DNA of 11,513 nucleotides from DATBDM01 sp036269915 (lineage in GTDB: Bacteria; Actinomycetota; Thermoleophilia; Solirubrobacterales; Solirubrobacteraceae), in NCBI GenBank assembly GCA_036269915.1, contig DATBDM010000305.1, positions 1-11,513 on the forward strand, in the 5' to 3' direction. Position numbers and translations under genes: made by a program. Under the pieces are notes generated by a model. That model was not told the DNA's origin and made no database searches. It saw nothing but the letters and a program-made list of their open reading frames with translations. Below are positions 1 to 5,870 of this stretch, in pieces. Positions within the stretch are counted from its first letter, which is position 1. Each line of letters starts with the position of its first letter.

Positions 1-603
1 TACCTCGCCGAGCACGCCCGGCAGGACGACGTCCTGGCGCGGGTCGAGCGCGAGACGGCCGAGATGCCGCGGTCGGGGATGCAGATCACGCCCGACCAGG
101 GCGCGCTGCTCACCGTGCTCGCCCAGCTGACGCAGGCGACCGACGCGCTCGAGCTCGGCACCTTCACGGGCTACAGCGCGATCTGCATCGCTCGCGGCCT
201 CGCGCCACAGGGCAAGCTGACCTGCCTCGAGCTCGAGCAACGCTTCGCCGACATCGCGCAGCGCAATCTCGAGGACGCCGGCGTCGCCGACAGGGCGCAC
301 ATCGAGGTCGGCCCCGCGGACGAATGGCTCGCGCGCCAGCCGGAGGACGAACGGTTCGACTTCGTCTTCCTCGACGCCGACAAGAGCGGCTACGCCGCCT
401 ACTACGAGCTGCTGCTCCCGCGCATGAAGCCCAACGGGCTGCTGCTGATCGACAACACGTTGATGGACGGCCGCGTCGTCGACCCACAGGACGACGCGAC
501 ACGCGCCGTCGCGAGGCTCAACGACGCGATCGCCGCCGACGAGCGGGTCGACACCGCGATGGCGCTCGTCGCCGACGGCCTCACCTTCGTCCGCAAGCGA
601 TGA
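1..603 (+). CDS. Class I SAM-dependent O-methyltransferase, 5'-truncated by the window edge
   Basis: The reading frame is open from base 1, so the true start lies upstream; 200 residues are visible and roughly 15-25 are probably missing. The protein matches the caffeoyl-CoA/catechol O-methyltransferase-like family (COG4122 type). Motif I, the SAM-binding glycine loop, reads ALELGTFTGYSA. An acidic residue follows beta-2 (CLELEQ). The metal and substrate region reads FVFLDADKSGY, and LLLIDNTLMDGRV follows. In this family a divalent metal held by Asp/Asn residues positions a hydroxyl for methylation; the real substrate cannot be told from sequence. The protein is soluble, with no signal peptide visible in this part. 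The stop codon overlaps the next gene's ATG (ATGA), so the two are probably translated together. The internal ATG at 64 is unlikely to be the start because family-like sequence continues upstream of it. The fold assignment is secure; the substrate is unknown. Confidence 0.9.
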   Translation, partial: YLAEHARQDDVLARVERETAEMPRSGMQITPDQGALLTVLAQLTQATDALELGTFTGYSAICIARGLAPQGKLTCLELEQRFADIAQRNLEDAGVADRAHIEVGPADEWLARQPEDERFDFVFLDADKSGYAAYYELLLPRMKPNGLLLIDNTLMDGRVVDPQDDATRAVARLNDAIAADERVDTAMALVADGLTFVRKR

Positions 604-1445
604 CGATCGACGACCTCGCCGCGATCCAGCCCGCGCTGATCGAGGTCCAGGCGCGGATCTCGGAGTCGACGGCCCGCGACCTGCGCGGCGCCGGCGAGCT
701 CGCCTCCGCGCTGTCGACGCACTTCGGAGTCGAGCCGACCGTCATCCAGGGCCGCGCCGGCCCGTTCGGCCGCACGCCCTACGACGGTGACCTCGAGGCC
801 TCGCGCGCCGTGCTCCAGCAGGCCGGCGCGCTCGTCGCCGAGCGGCTCGCCGAGGGACGGCGCCCGGTCACGCTCGCCTCCGACTGCTCGATCGCGCTCG
901 GCACGCTGCCGGTCGTCGGCGCGCGCGAGCCGCAGCCGCGGATCCTGTGGCTCGACGCGCACACCGACTTCGACACGCCCGCGACGTCGACCCTCTCCTT
1001 CCTCGGCTGCATGAGCCTCGCCGGCGCGACCGGGCAGTGGGACAGCGGGCTCGGGGCGATCGCGCCCGAGACCGTCGTGCACACCGGCGCGCGCTTCGAT
1101 CCCGAGGCCTTCGACGAGGCCGGCCACCGGCAGGCGGAGACGAGCGGGATGACGATGATCGACGTCTCCGCCGACCTCGCCGAGCGCGTGCTCGCCGAGC
1201 TCGGCAACGCGCCTGTCTACGTCCACCTCGACCCGGACGTGCTCGACCCGTCGATCTACCCGATCCCGTACGGCCGGCCGGGGGGCCTGCAGGCCGACCA
1301 GCTCGTCGGGCTGCTCGGCGCGCTCGCCGCGCGCGGGCCCGTGCTCGGGATCGAGGTCACCGCGTACCACTCGGCCGACGACCCGGCCGAGCGCGCGAGC
1401 GTCACGCAGCTGCTCGGCGAAGCCGTCAGCGCCGCGCTCGGCTGA
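600..1445 (+). CDS. Arginase/agmatinase-fold (ureohydrolase family) protein with an altered metal site
   Basis: This 281-residue protein has the ureohydrolase layout. The first motif, normally GGDHS, reads ASDCSIAL with Cys96 in the place of a Mn-binding His. The second motif is intact: DAHTD with D119, H121 and D123. The third reads HLDPDVLDP, giving D211 and D213. IEVTAYH (E252) matches the usual EVNP region. The arginine-binding loop after DAHTDxxTP, normally SGNxHG, is replaced by LSFLGCMSL, so the His that helps catalysis and the Ser/Asn that hold the amino acid are missing. Five of six metal ligands remain, so it may bind metal and act on a substrate other than arginine. A Cys at the first position seems to recur in some actinobacterial relatives (from memory, unchecked). 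The ATG at 600 overlaps the methyltransferase stop and has no clear ribosome binding site, which suggests translational coupling. Calling it arginase proper would be unsafe. Confidence 0.85.
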   Translation: MTIDDLAAIQPALIEVQARISESTARDLRGAGELASALSTHFGVEPTVIQGRAGPFGRTPYDGDLEASRAVLQQAGALVAERLAEGRRPVTLASDCSIALGTLPVVGAREPQPRILWLDAHTDFDTPATSTLSFLGCMSLAGATGQWDSGLGAIAPETVVHTGARFDPEAFDEAGHRQAETSGMTMIDVSADLAERVLAELGNAPVYVHLDPDVLDPSIYPIPYGRPGGLQADQLVGLLGALAARGPVLGIEVTAYHSADDPAERASVTQLLGEAVSAALG

Positions 1446-1451
1446 GACCGG

Positions 1452-2675
1452 TCAGGCGGCGCCGGCGAGCGTCCGCCGAAGCGCGGCGGGTACGCGCAGG
1501 TGATGCAGCCGCGGCTCGGGCGCGGGCTCGGTCTCGGTCACGCGCTCCTGGGCGACGACCTCCGCCGCGGCCTGCACGACCGCCGGATCCAGGCGCGCGC
1601 CGGCCGCGGCGTGCAGCAGCTCGAGCACCTCGCCGTGCGCCAGGCGCGGCGAGCCGGACGCGGTCAGCGAGCTCCAGGTGTCGGCAACGGCGAGCACGCG
1701 CGCGGCGAGCGGGATCGTCTCCCCCGCGATGCCGACCGGGCCGCCGCGGCCGTTCCACCACTCCGTCGTGACCTGCGCGTCCATGTTCGCCGGGCTCGGA
1801 TCGCGCAGCGTCGCAGCCGCGTAGTCGATCGGGTCGCCGGTGGCCGGGCGCCGCAGCGCGGCGGCGGTGACCGAGGCGAGGTGCCGGCGCTCTGACCGCG
1901 AGAGCCCGAGGTGCGCGCCGAGCGCCTGCGCGTAGCGGCGCGTCGCCGTCGCGCGGTCGAGCTTGCCGACCGGACGCGTGCGCGCGGCGTAGGTGAGCCA
2001 GCTCTGCGGGAGCACCGCGATCAGCGCGAACAGCGCGAGGCCGAGGATGCCGTGCACGCCGACCAGCTCGACGGTGACCGCGCCGAGCGCGACCATGATC
2101 GTGGCGGCCGGGACCATGTCGACGAGTGCGCGTGTGATCGCGCGGAACGGGGCGCCGACCCACAGCGTCGCGTAGATCGCGGGGCCGACGGCCCAGCCGA
2201 CGACGAACTGGCTCCAGCCGGCGACGAGCAGCCAGGCGAGCATGGTGGACAGGCCGGCTGAGGGAGGCGCGGCGGAGAGGACGAGGGCGGCGGCGATGGC
2301 CTGCCAGCCGTACAGGGCGAGGTTGGCGAGCGCGCCCGCGCGGAAGGCGCGCGCGGGGCGGGTGACGGCGTCGAGCGCCCAGGGCGCGAAGAAGACGACG
2401 AGCGCGGGCAGCGGGCCGGCGACGACCACGGCGAGCAGCACGAGGGCGATCGTGGCGTCGAAGGCCACGCCGGTGGGCAGCGGGACCTCGCTGCGGTCGG
2501 CGATCACGGCCAGCACCGCGATCACGGCGACCAGGCCGAGACGATCCCAGCTCGAAGCCGGGGCAAAGGTGAGGAAGGCAGCGATCAGCGCAGCCACCGC
2601 CGCCGCGTGGAGGGACAGACCCACCCACTGCCGGCGCACGAGGCGCGGTCCTGCCTTGATGGTCATCGGCGGCAT
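1452..2675 (-). CDS. Multi-pass membrane protein with a degenerate HD-GYP domain
   Basis: The N-terminal ~225 residues hold about six to eight hydrophobic segments, for example around residues 18-40, 47-60, 70-98, 115-137, 142-172 and 190-225. This makes a membrane sensor-type module. The C-terminal half aligns by eye with HD-GYP c-di-GMP phosphodiesterases: WNGRGGPVGIAGETIPLAAR, then VLAVADTWSSLT (about residues 306-338) matches the GYP region. The catalytic residues are mostly gone. There is no HD pair near residues 265-280, the HHE motif reads TTE, GYP reads GGP, and the second Asp of DxxD is lost. It is therefore probably a non-catalytic relative, perhaps a c-di-GMP or protein-binding sensor. 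I chose the ATG at 2675. An ATG at 2666, with GGGG 9 nt upstream, and a TTG at 2714 are alternatives. It converges on the arginase-like gene with 6 bp between the stops. Confidence 0.75.
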   Translation of the reverse strand: MPPMTIKAGPRLVRRQWVGLSLHAAAVAALIAAFLTFAPASSWDRLGLVAVIAVLAVIADRSEVPLPTGVAFDATIALVLLAVVVAGPLPALVVFFAPWALDAVTRPARAFRAGALANLALYGWQAIAAALVLSAAPPSAGLSTMLAWLLVAGWSQFVVGWAVGPAIYATLWVGAPFRAITRALVDMVPAATIMVALGAVTVELVGVHGILGLALFALIAVLPQSWLTYAARTRPVGKLDRATATRRYAQALGAHLGLSRSERRHLASVTAAALRRPATGDPIDYAAATLRDPSPANMDAQVTTEWWNGRGGPVGIAGETIPLAARVLAVADTWSSLTASGSPRLAHGEVLELLHAAAGARLDPAVVQAAAEVVAQERVTETEPAPEPRLHHLRVPAALRRTLAGAA

Positions 2676-2843
2676 CCCCGACGGATCATCCCCGATACCA
2701 GGGGGAGTTCTCAAGCGAGATCGACAAGTCGACCCGAAAAGTCGGGATCGAAGCGCTCAGCACTTCCAGCTCATGGGGCCTCCCTCTGTCGTCCGACGGA
2801 TCGTCCCTCAACGATTCGTCCAGTCCGACCGCGCACAGTACCC
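2676..2843 (-). promoter_or_regulatory. Probable 5' region of the HD-GYP-like gene, with small repeats
   Basis: No gene is visible here. The stretch holds a palindrome TCGACAAGTCGA (2721-2732), a hairpin CCCGA-AAAG-TCGGG (2733-2746), and a 10-bp direct repeat CCGACGGATC at 2678-2687 and 2793-2802. It is the only non-coding DNA ahead of the HD-GYP-like gene, so a promoter should lie here, but I could not fix a convincing -35/-10 pair. I searched both strands for the conserved core of the GEMM c-di-GMP riboswitch and did not see it. Confidence 0.3.
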
Positions 2844-2869
2844 CCTGCCTCGCAAAACGAACAGGCAGG
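2844..2869 (-). terminator. Hairpin just downstream of the lipase gene, possible terminator
   Basis: CCTGCCT and AGGCAGG form a perfect 7-bp stem around a 12-nt loop, 14 nt past the lipase stop on the minus strand. No T-run follows, so it is not a classical intrinsic terminator. Stem-only terminators are proposed in high-GC actinobacteria. Confidence 0.4.
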
Positions 2870-2875
2870 CCGAAC

Positions 2876-2895
2876 CCGGTGTGCTAGCGCACCGG
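2876..2895 (-). terminator. Hairpin spanning the lipase stop codon
   Basis: The 20-nt near-palindrome CCGGTGTGCTAGCGCACCGG pairs along its length with one T-G wobble; the lipase stop codon (2884-2886) sits in its loop. With the hairpin at 2844-2869 it makes a tandem pair at the 3' end of the transcript. It could end transcription or protect the mRNA end; no T-run follows. Confidence 0.4.
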
Positions 2896-4134
2896 AGAGG
2901 GGAGTGACGCGGGAGCCCGCGTCAGCCATGCGGTCAGCTGGTCGTAGACCGCCGGATGGCTGAGCAGATCGAAGTGGGTCAGGCCTGGGAGATGTCGCCC
3001 ATTGTCGACCTCGAAGGGGATCGAGCGGCTCCCCTCACGCCCCGCTCCGGAGGCGCTGGGAAGCCGCACGAGCAGGTCGCCGAGGACCCGGCCGAACGGC
3101 TCCGCGAGGGTGGCCCCGATGAAGTAGTAGGCGGCGTCCGGGAGGAAGGGGACCTCCTGGCAGCGGTCGCGGAGGTACTCGTCAGGATCGTGACCCAGCC
3201 AGTCGGCCTCGGCCAGCGAGCCGTACCGAAGGTCCTTGATCCCGACGCTGCGCCCGTTGACGACGCGGCCGAACGGCGCGGTCTCGGGGAGCCTCGACAG
3301 CGCCCAGCCGAGCACGCTGACGCCCTTCTCGAGATCGGCGCCCAGATGCGGCGAGCCGAGCGTGAAGACGTGGCGGACCGGGGCGATCCAGGCGTGGTCG
3401 TGCTGCTCGCCCCAGTGACAGGCGCTGCGCGCGACCAGCCCGCCCATCGAGTGCCCGACGAGCGTGACCTCCTCCACCCCGACCGGCCACGCGGCGACCG
3501 TCGCCTCGAGCAGCTCCGCCAGCGCGCGGCCGTTGTCGGAGATGTGCAGGCCGGTGTTGTAGCGGAGGGTCAGCGGGGTGTAGCCGAGCTCGTCGGCGAG
3601 CCGCTCGCCATAGGTGCGGCGGACGCCGGCGCCGCGGCCGATCGGTGACAGCCGCCACGAGTCCTCGGTCTCGACGAGCCCGTGGACGAAGACGGCGAGC
3701 CGGCCCGTCGCCGCCGGGAAGGCGCTCGCCAGCGCCTCCGGCTCGGGCGCGACGTCGCGCCCCTCGACGCGGACCGCCATCTCGAGCGCGAGCGGGCTGC
3801 CCTGCTCGGCGAGCGCATCGCCGGCGTAGCCGTTGATCGCCGCGAGCGCGAGGCCGCCGCGCACGGTCGTGCCGAGCGCGGGCGCGTCGCCGGGGGCGCG
3901 GAGCGCGAGGGCCTCCGACGCGCCGCGCGGGAGCGCGCCCACGCCGTTGCGGACGGCGGCATGGACGCCCTTGGTGGCGCCGTCGTGCAGGACCCGGATC
4001 GGCGCGCCGATGGCACCGAGGGCGCCGAAGACGCGATCGGCGACCGCCAGGTGCACGTCGCGCGCCAGCAGCCCGAAGCCGCCCACGAAGTTGGCCGCGA
4101 CCGTGCCGGTCGCTCGGATCTCGTCGCGCCGCAT
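2884..4134 (-). CDS. Alpha/beta-hydrolase, esterase/lipase family (PGAP1-like)
   Basis: This is a 416-residue protein with a clear serine hydrolase core. The oxyanion-side motif VFVHGLVETEDSW lies at residues 148-160. The nucleophile elbow GHSMGG puts the catalytic Ser at 229. LGSPHLGAD (259-267) follows, as in lipases of the PGAP1/GPI-deacylase-like group. The likely catalytic His is H387 in LTHFDLL, and the acid residue is less certain. The first ~120 residues are Ala/Gly-rich and mildly amphipathic with no clear signal peptide, so the protein is probably cytoplasmic or membrane-associated. The substrate is probably a carboxylic ester or lipid, which the sequence does not show. It starts at the ATG at 4134, with AAGGGG about 14 nt upstream as a distant ribosome binding site. 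It is separated from the gene upstream by 79 bp holding a possible operator, and so is probably its own transcription unit. Confidence 0.85.
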   Translation of the reverse strand: MRRDEIRATGTVAANFVGGFGLLARDVHLAVADRVFGALGAIGAPIRVLHDGATKGVHAAVRNGVGALPRGASEALALRAPGDAPALGTTVRGGLALAAINGYAGDALAEQGSPLALEMAVRVEGRDVAPEPEALASAFPAATGRLAVFVHGLVETEDSWRLSPIGRGAGVRRTYGERLADELGYTPLTLRYNTGLHISDNGRALAELLEATVAAWPVGVEEVTLVGHSMGGLVARSACHWGEQHDHAWIAPVRHVFTLGSPHLGADLEKGVSVLGWALSRLPETAPFGRVVNGRSVGIKDLRYGSLAEADWLGHDPDEYLRDRCQEVPFLPDAAYYFIGATLAEPFGRVLGDLLVRLPSASGAGREGSRSIPFEVDNGRHLPGLTHFDLLSHPAVYDQLTAWLTRAPASLPSPVR

Positions 4135-4161
4135 CGGTCAGATCATCCCCTTCGCACTCGC

Positions 4162-4188
4162 CTGCAACAAGTTCGTGGATCGTTGCAG
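4162..4188. promoter_or_regulatory. Inverted repeat CTGCAAC-N13-GTTGCAG, possible operator of the lipase gene
   Basis: Perfect 7-bp arms lie at 4162-4168 and 4182-4188. The element is 28-54 bp upstream of the lipase ATG, where a dimeric repressor would be expected to bind. A weak -35-like TTGTTG on the minus strand overlaps one arm. The 13-nt spacer is long for a terminator and no T-run follows, so an operator seems more likely than a terminator for the operon upstream. No regulator gene is in the window. Confidence 0.4.
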
Positions 4189-4213
4189 ACGCCGCGGCCA
4201 GAAGGCGCCGGAA

Positions 4214-4885
4214 CTACCCGCGTTGCCAGAACGGCTCGGCCACCAGGGCGGCGGCGAGCGCGGCGCGGCCGCCCTCGAGCACCGGCTCGCCGTGGGTGAC
4301 CAGCACCCGCCGCGGGTCGAGCGCGACGAGCGGCTGGAGCGTCGGGTTGAAGCGCTCCTGATGGAAGCGGCGGCGGCCCTCGTCGACGGCGGACTGCGCC
4401 CAGACGCGCAGCTCGCCGCCGGTCTCGACCACCGCATCTCCGAACACGACGGCGCGCTGCGACGGCAGCCACATCGGCAGTTCGAAGCGCCGCGGCCGGC
4501 CGATCGCGAAGGCGCGGGCGCCGCCGGGCAGCGGCGCGCCGGGCTCGGCGACGCGGAACGCGCTCGCGTCCTCGAGCCGCTTGGCCGTGGCGGGGTGGCC
4601 GTGGATCGTCGCGCCGTAGCGGGCGGCGAGCTCCTCGGAGCTGCGCGCGTGGTAGGGGATGGTGACGAGGATCGCCGCCGGCCCGTCGACGATCGTGTCG
4701 AGCGCCTCGAGCAGCGCGGCGCGCGTGCCGCCCTCGGGCAGCAGCGGGTCGATCAGCAGCGTGACGCCGTCGGCGCGAACAGCAAAGGCGGCGACCTCGG
4801 CGCCGAACTCGCCCGGATGCCACTCGGGATGGCGCGCCGTCCAGCGCCAGAGCCCGTCGACCAGCTGGGCGGGGAGCGCGCTCAC
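4214..4885 (-). CDS. Degenerate metallo-beta-lactamase-fold protein, hypothetical
   Basis: The 223-residue protein follows the metallo-beta-lactamase strand order. GVTLLIDPLLP (40-50) is the beta-strand pair with Asp46. AILVTIPYHARSSEEL (71-86) stands where the zinc motif THxHxDH should be. ATIHGHPATAKRL follows at 92-104. QRAVVFGDAVV (143-153) has the bridging-type Asp150, and VLVTHGEPVL (194-203) carries the late His198. Most ligands of the first zinc motif are absent, so the usual dinuclear zinc site is unlikely and the function is unknown. It has no signal peptide or membrane segment. The GTG start at 4885 overlaps the azlD stop (GTGA), so it is translated with AzlCD and may belong with the exporter. 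The fold call rests on motif order alone and is moderately sure. Confidence 0.7.
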   Translation of the reverse strand: MSALPAQLVDGLWRWTARHPEWHPGEFGAEVAAFAVRADGVTLLIDPLLPEGGTRAALLEALDTIVDGPAAILVTIPYHARSSEELAARYGATIHGHPATAKRLEDASAFRVAEPGAPLPGGARAFAIGRPRRFELPMWLPSQRAVVFGDAVVETGGELRVWAQSAVDEGRRRFHQERFNPTLQPLVALDPRRVLVTHGEPVLEGGRAALAAALVAEPFWQRG

Positions 4886-5190
4886 GACAGCGCTCGCACC
4901 GCAGCGGTGACGGCGGCGGCGACGAGCACGATCTCGATCGTCGAGCGCCGCAGCGCGATCGCGCCGGTCGCGGCGGCCAGGCCGGCGACGCGGGCGTCGA
5001 CGACGAGCTTGCCGTCGCTCGAGAAGGTCTGGACGATCACCAGCGCCGCGATCAGGCTCGGCGCCAGCAGCGCGACGAGCCGCTCGAGCGGCGCGGGCAG
5101 CGCGCGGCCGCCGAGCGCGACCGGTCCGGCCGCCTTGATCGCCGCCGTGCCGACCGCGAGCGCCGCCACCGTGGCCCAGGCCGCGCTCAC
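4882..5190 (-). CDS. azlD: AzlD family branched-chain amino acid exporter subunit
   Basis: This is a 102-residue, almost wholly hydrophobic protein with about four membrane segments (near residues 4-22, 36-54, 65-80 and 84-101). Its size and pattern match AzlD, the small partner of AzlC. Together they form a two-subunit exporter, known in other bacteria for branched-chain amino acids such as isoleucine and valine (BrnFE in Corynebacterium). Features seen in the family include IKAAGPVALGGRALP (residues 18-32) and LLAPSLIAALVIVQTF (41-56). The GTG start at 5190 overlaps the azlC stop as GTGA, and its own stop overlaps the next gene in the same way, a strong sign of coupled expression. The exact substrate is not shown by the sequence. 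Confidence 0.9.
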   Translation of the reverse strand: MSAAWATVAALAVGTAAIKAAGPVALGGRALPAPLERLVALLAPSLIAALVIVQTFSSDGKLVVDARVAGLAAATGAIALRRSTIEIVLVAAAVTAAVRALS

Positions 5191-5840
5191 GCGGCCACCC
5201 TGCGCCGGCGCAGCACCCCGGTGAGCGCGGCGAGCCCGGCGGCCAGGACCGGGACGCCGGGCGGAACGAACGGGATCAGCACCAGCGCGATCGCCGCGGC
5301 GATCGCGGCGGCGAGGCGCGCGTCGCCTGAGCGCAGCTCCCCGGCCAGCAACGACAGGTAGAACGCCGGGAACATCGCGTCGAGCCCGAGCGTCTCCGGG
5401 TTGCCGATCGCCGAGCCCGCGAGCGCGCCGACGATCGTGCCGCCGACCCAGCCCGCGAACTGCGGGACCGCGCCGCCGATCAGGATCTCGCGGTCGAAGC
5501 GCCCCTGCTCGTCGGCGGCGAGCGCCCACGACGCGTCGACCACGGTCTGGCCCTCGGCGGCGCGGCGCAGCCTGCCGCCTCGCGTCGCGGGCGCGGCCGC
5601 GATCCCCATCGGCAGGAAGCGCGCGTTGAGCAGCAGCCCCGCCCCGACGGCCGCGGCGGCCGTCCCTCCCGCGCCGAGCACGCTGAGCGCCGCGAACTGC
5701 GCCGAGCCCGCGAACACGATCGCCGACATCACGATCGCGGCCACGCTGCCCATGACCGGAGCGGCCAGGACGCCGAAGCTGACGCCGATCGCGAAGGTCG
5801 GCGGCACGAGCGGGAGCGCCGCTCTGATCCCTCGCTGCAT
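5187..5840 (-). CDS. azlC: AzlC family branched-chain amino acid exporter subunit
   Basis: The protein has 217 residues with several hydrophobic segments. Characteristic AzlC stretches are present: IVFAGSAQFAALSVL (41-55), LLNARFLPMGIAAAP (70-84), and PAFYLSLLAGELR (158-170). These place it as the large subunit of the AzlCD exporter in the cytoplasmic membrane. The usual length is about 220-240 residues, so it is complete. Its stop overlaps the azlD GTG start. The ATG at 5840 lies 30 bp after the stop of the GGDEF-EAL gene and lacks a Shine-Dalgarno match, though TAGACT sits 6 nt upstream as a possible -10 for a leaderless transcript. No Lrp-type regulator gene is adjacent. Confidence 0.92.
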   Translation of the reverse strand: MQRGIRAALPLVPPTFAIGVSFGVLAAPVMGSVAAIVMSAIVFAGSAQFAALSVLGAGGTAAAAVGAGLLLNARFLPMGIAAAPATRGGRLRRAAEGQTVVDASWALAADEQGRFDREILIGGAVPQFAGWVGGTIVGALAGSAIGNPETLGLDAMFPAFYLSLLAGELRSGDARLAAAIAAAIALVLIPFVPPGVPVLAAGLAALTGVLRRRRVAA

Positions 5841-5846
5841 CGCCGG

Positions 5847-5852
5847 AGTCTA
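5847..5852 (-). promoter_or_regulatory. Possible -10 element for leaderless azlC transcription
   Basis: TAGACT fits the actinobacterial TANNNT -10 pattern and ends 6 nt before the azlC ATG, the spacing of leaderless promoters. There is no Shine-Dalgarno sequence in the 30-bp gap. No good -35 is visible and a 6-mer can occur by chance, so this is tentative. Confidence 0.3.
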
Positions 5853-5870
5853 TGGTCCCGGGAGGGCGAT

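Noticed and set aside
402..1370. 322-codon minus-strand open frame opposite the methyltransferase and arginase-like genes
   Set aside because: It contradicts two genes with clear family motifs and has no motif of its own.
1436..1480. Intrinsic terminator between the convergent genes
   Set aside because: The pairing is imperfect, lies mostly in coding sequence and lacks a T-run; only the small palindrome GACCGGTC is exact.
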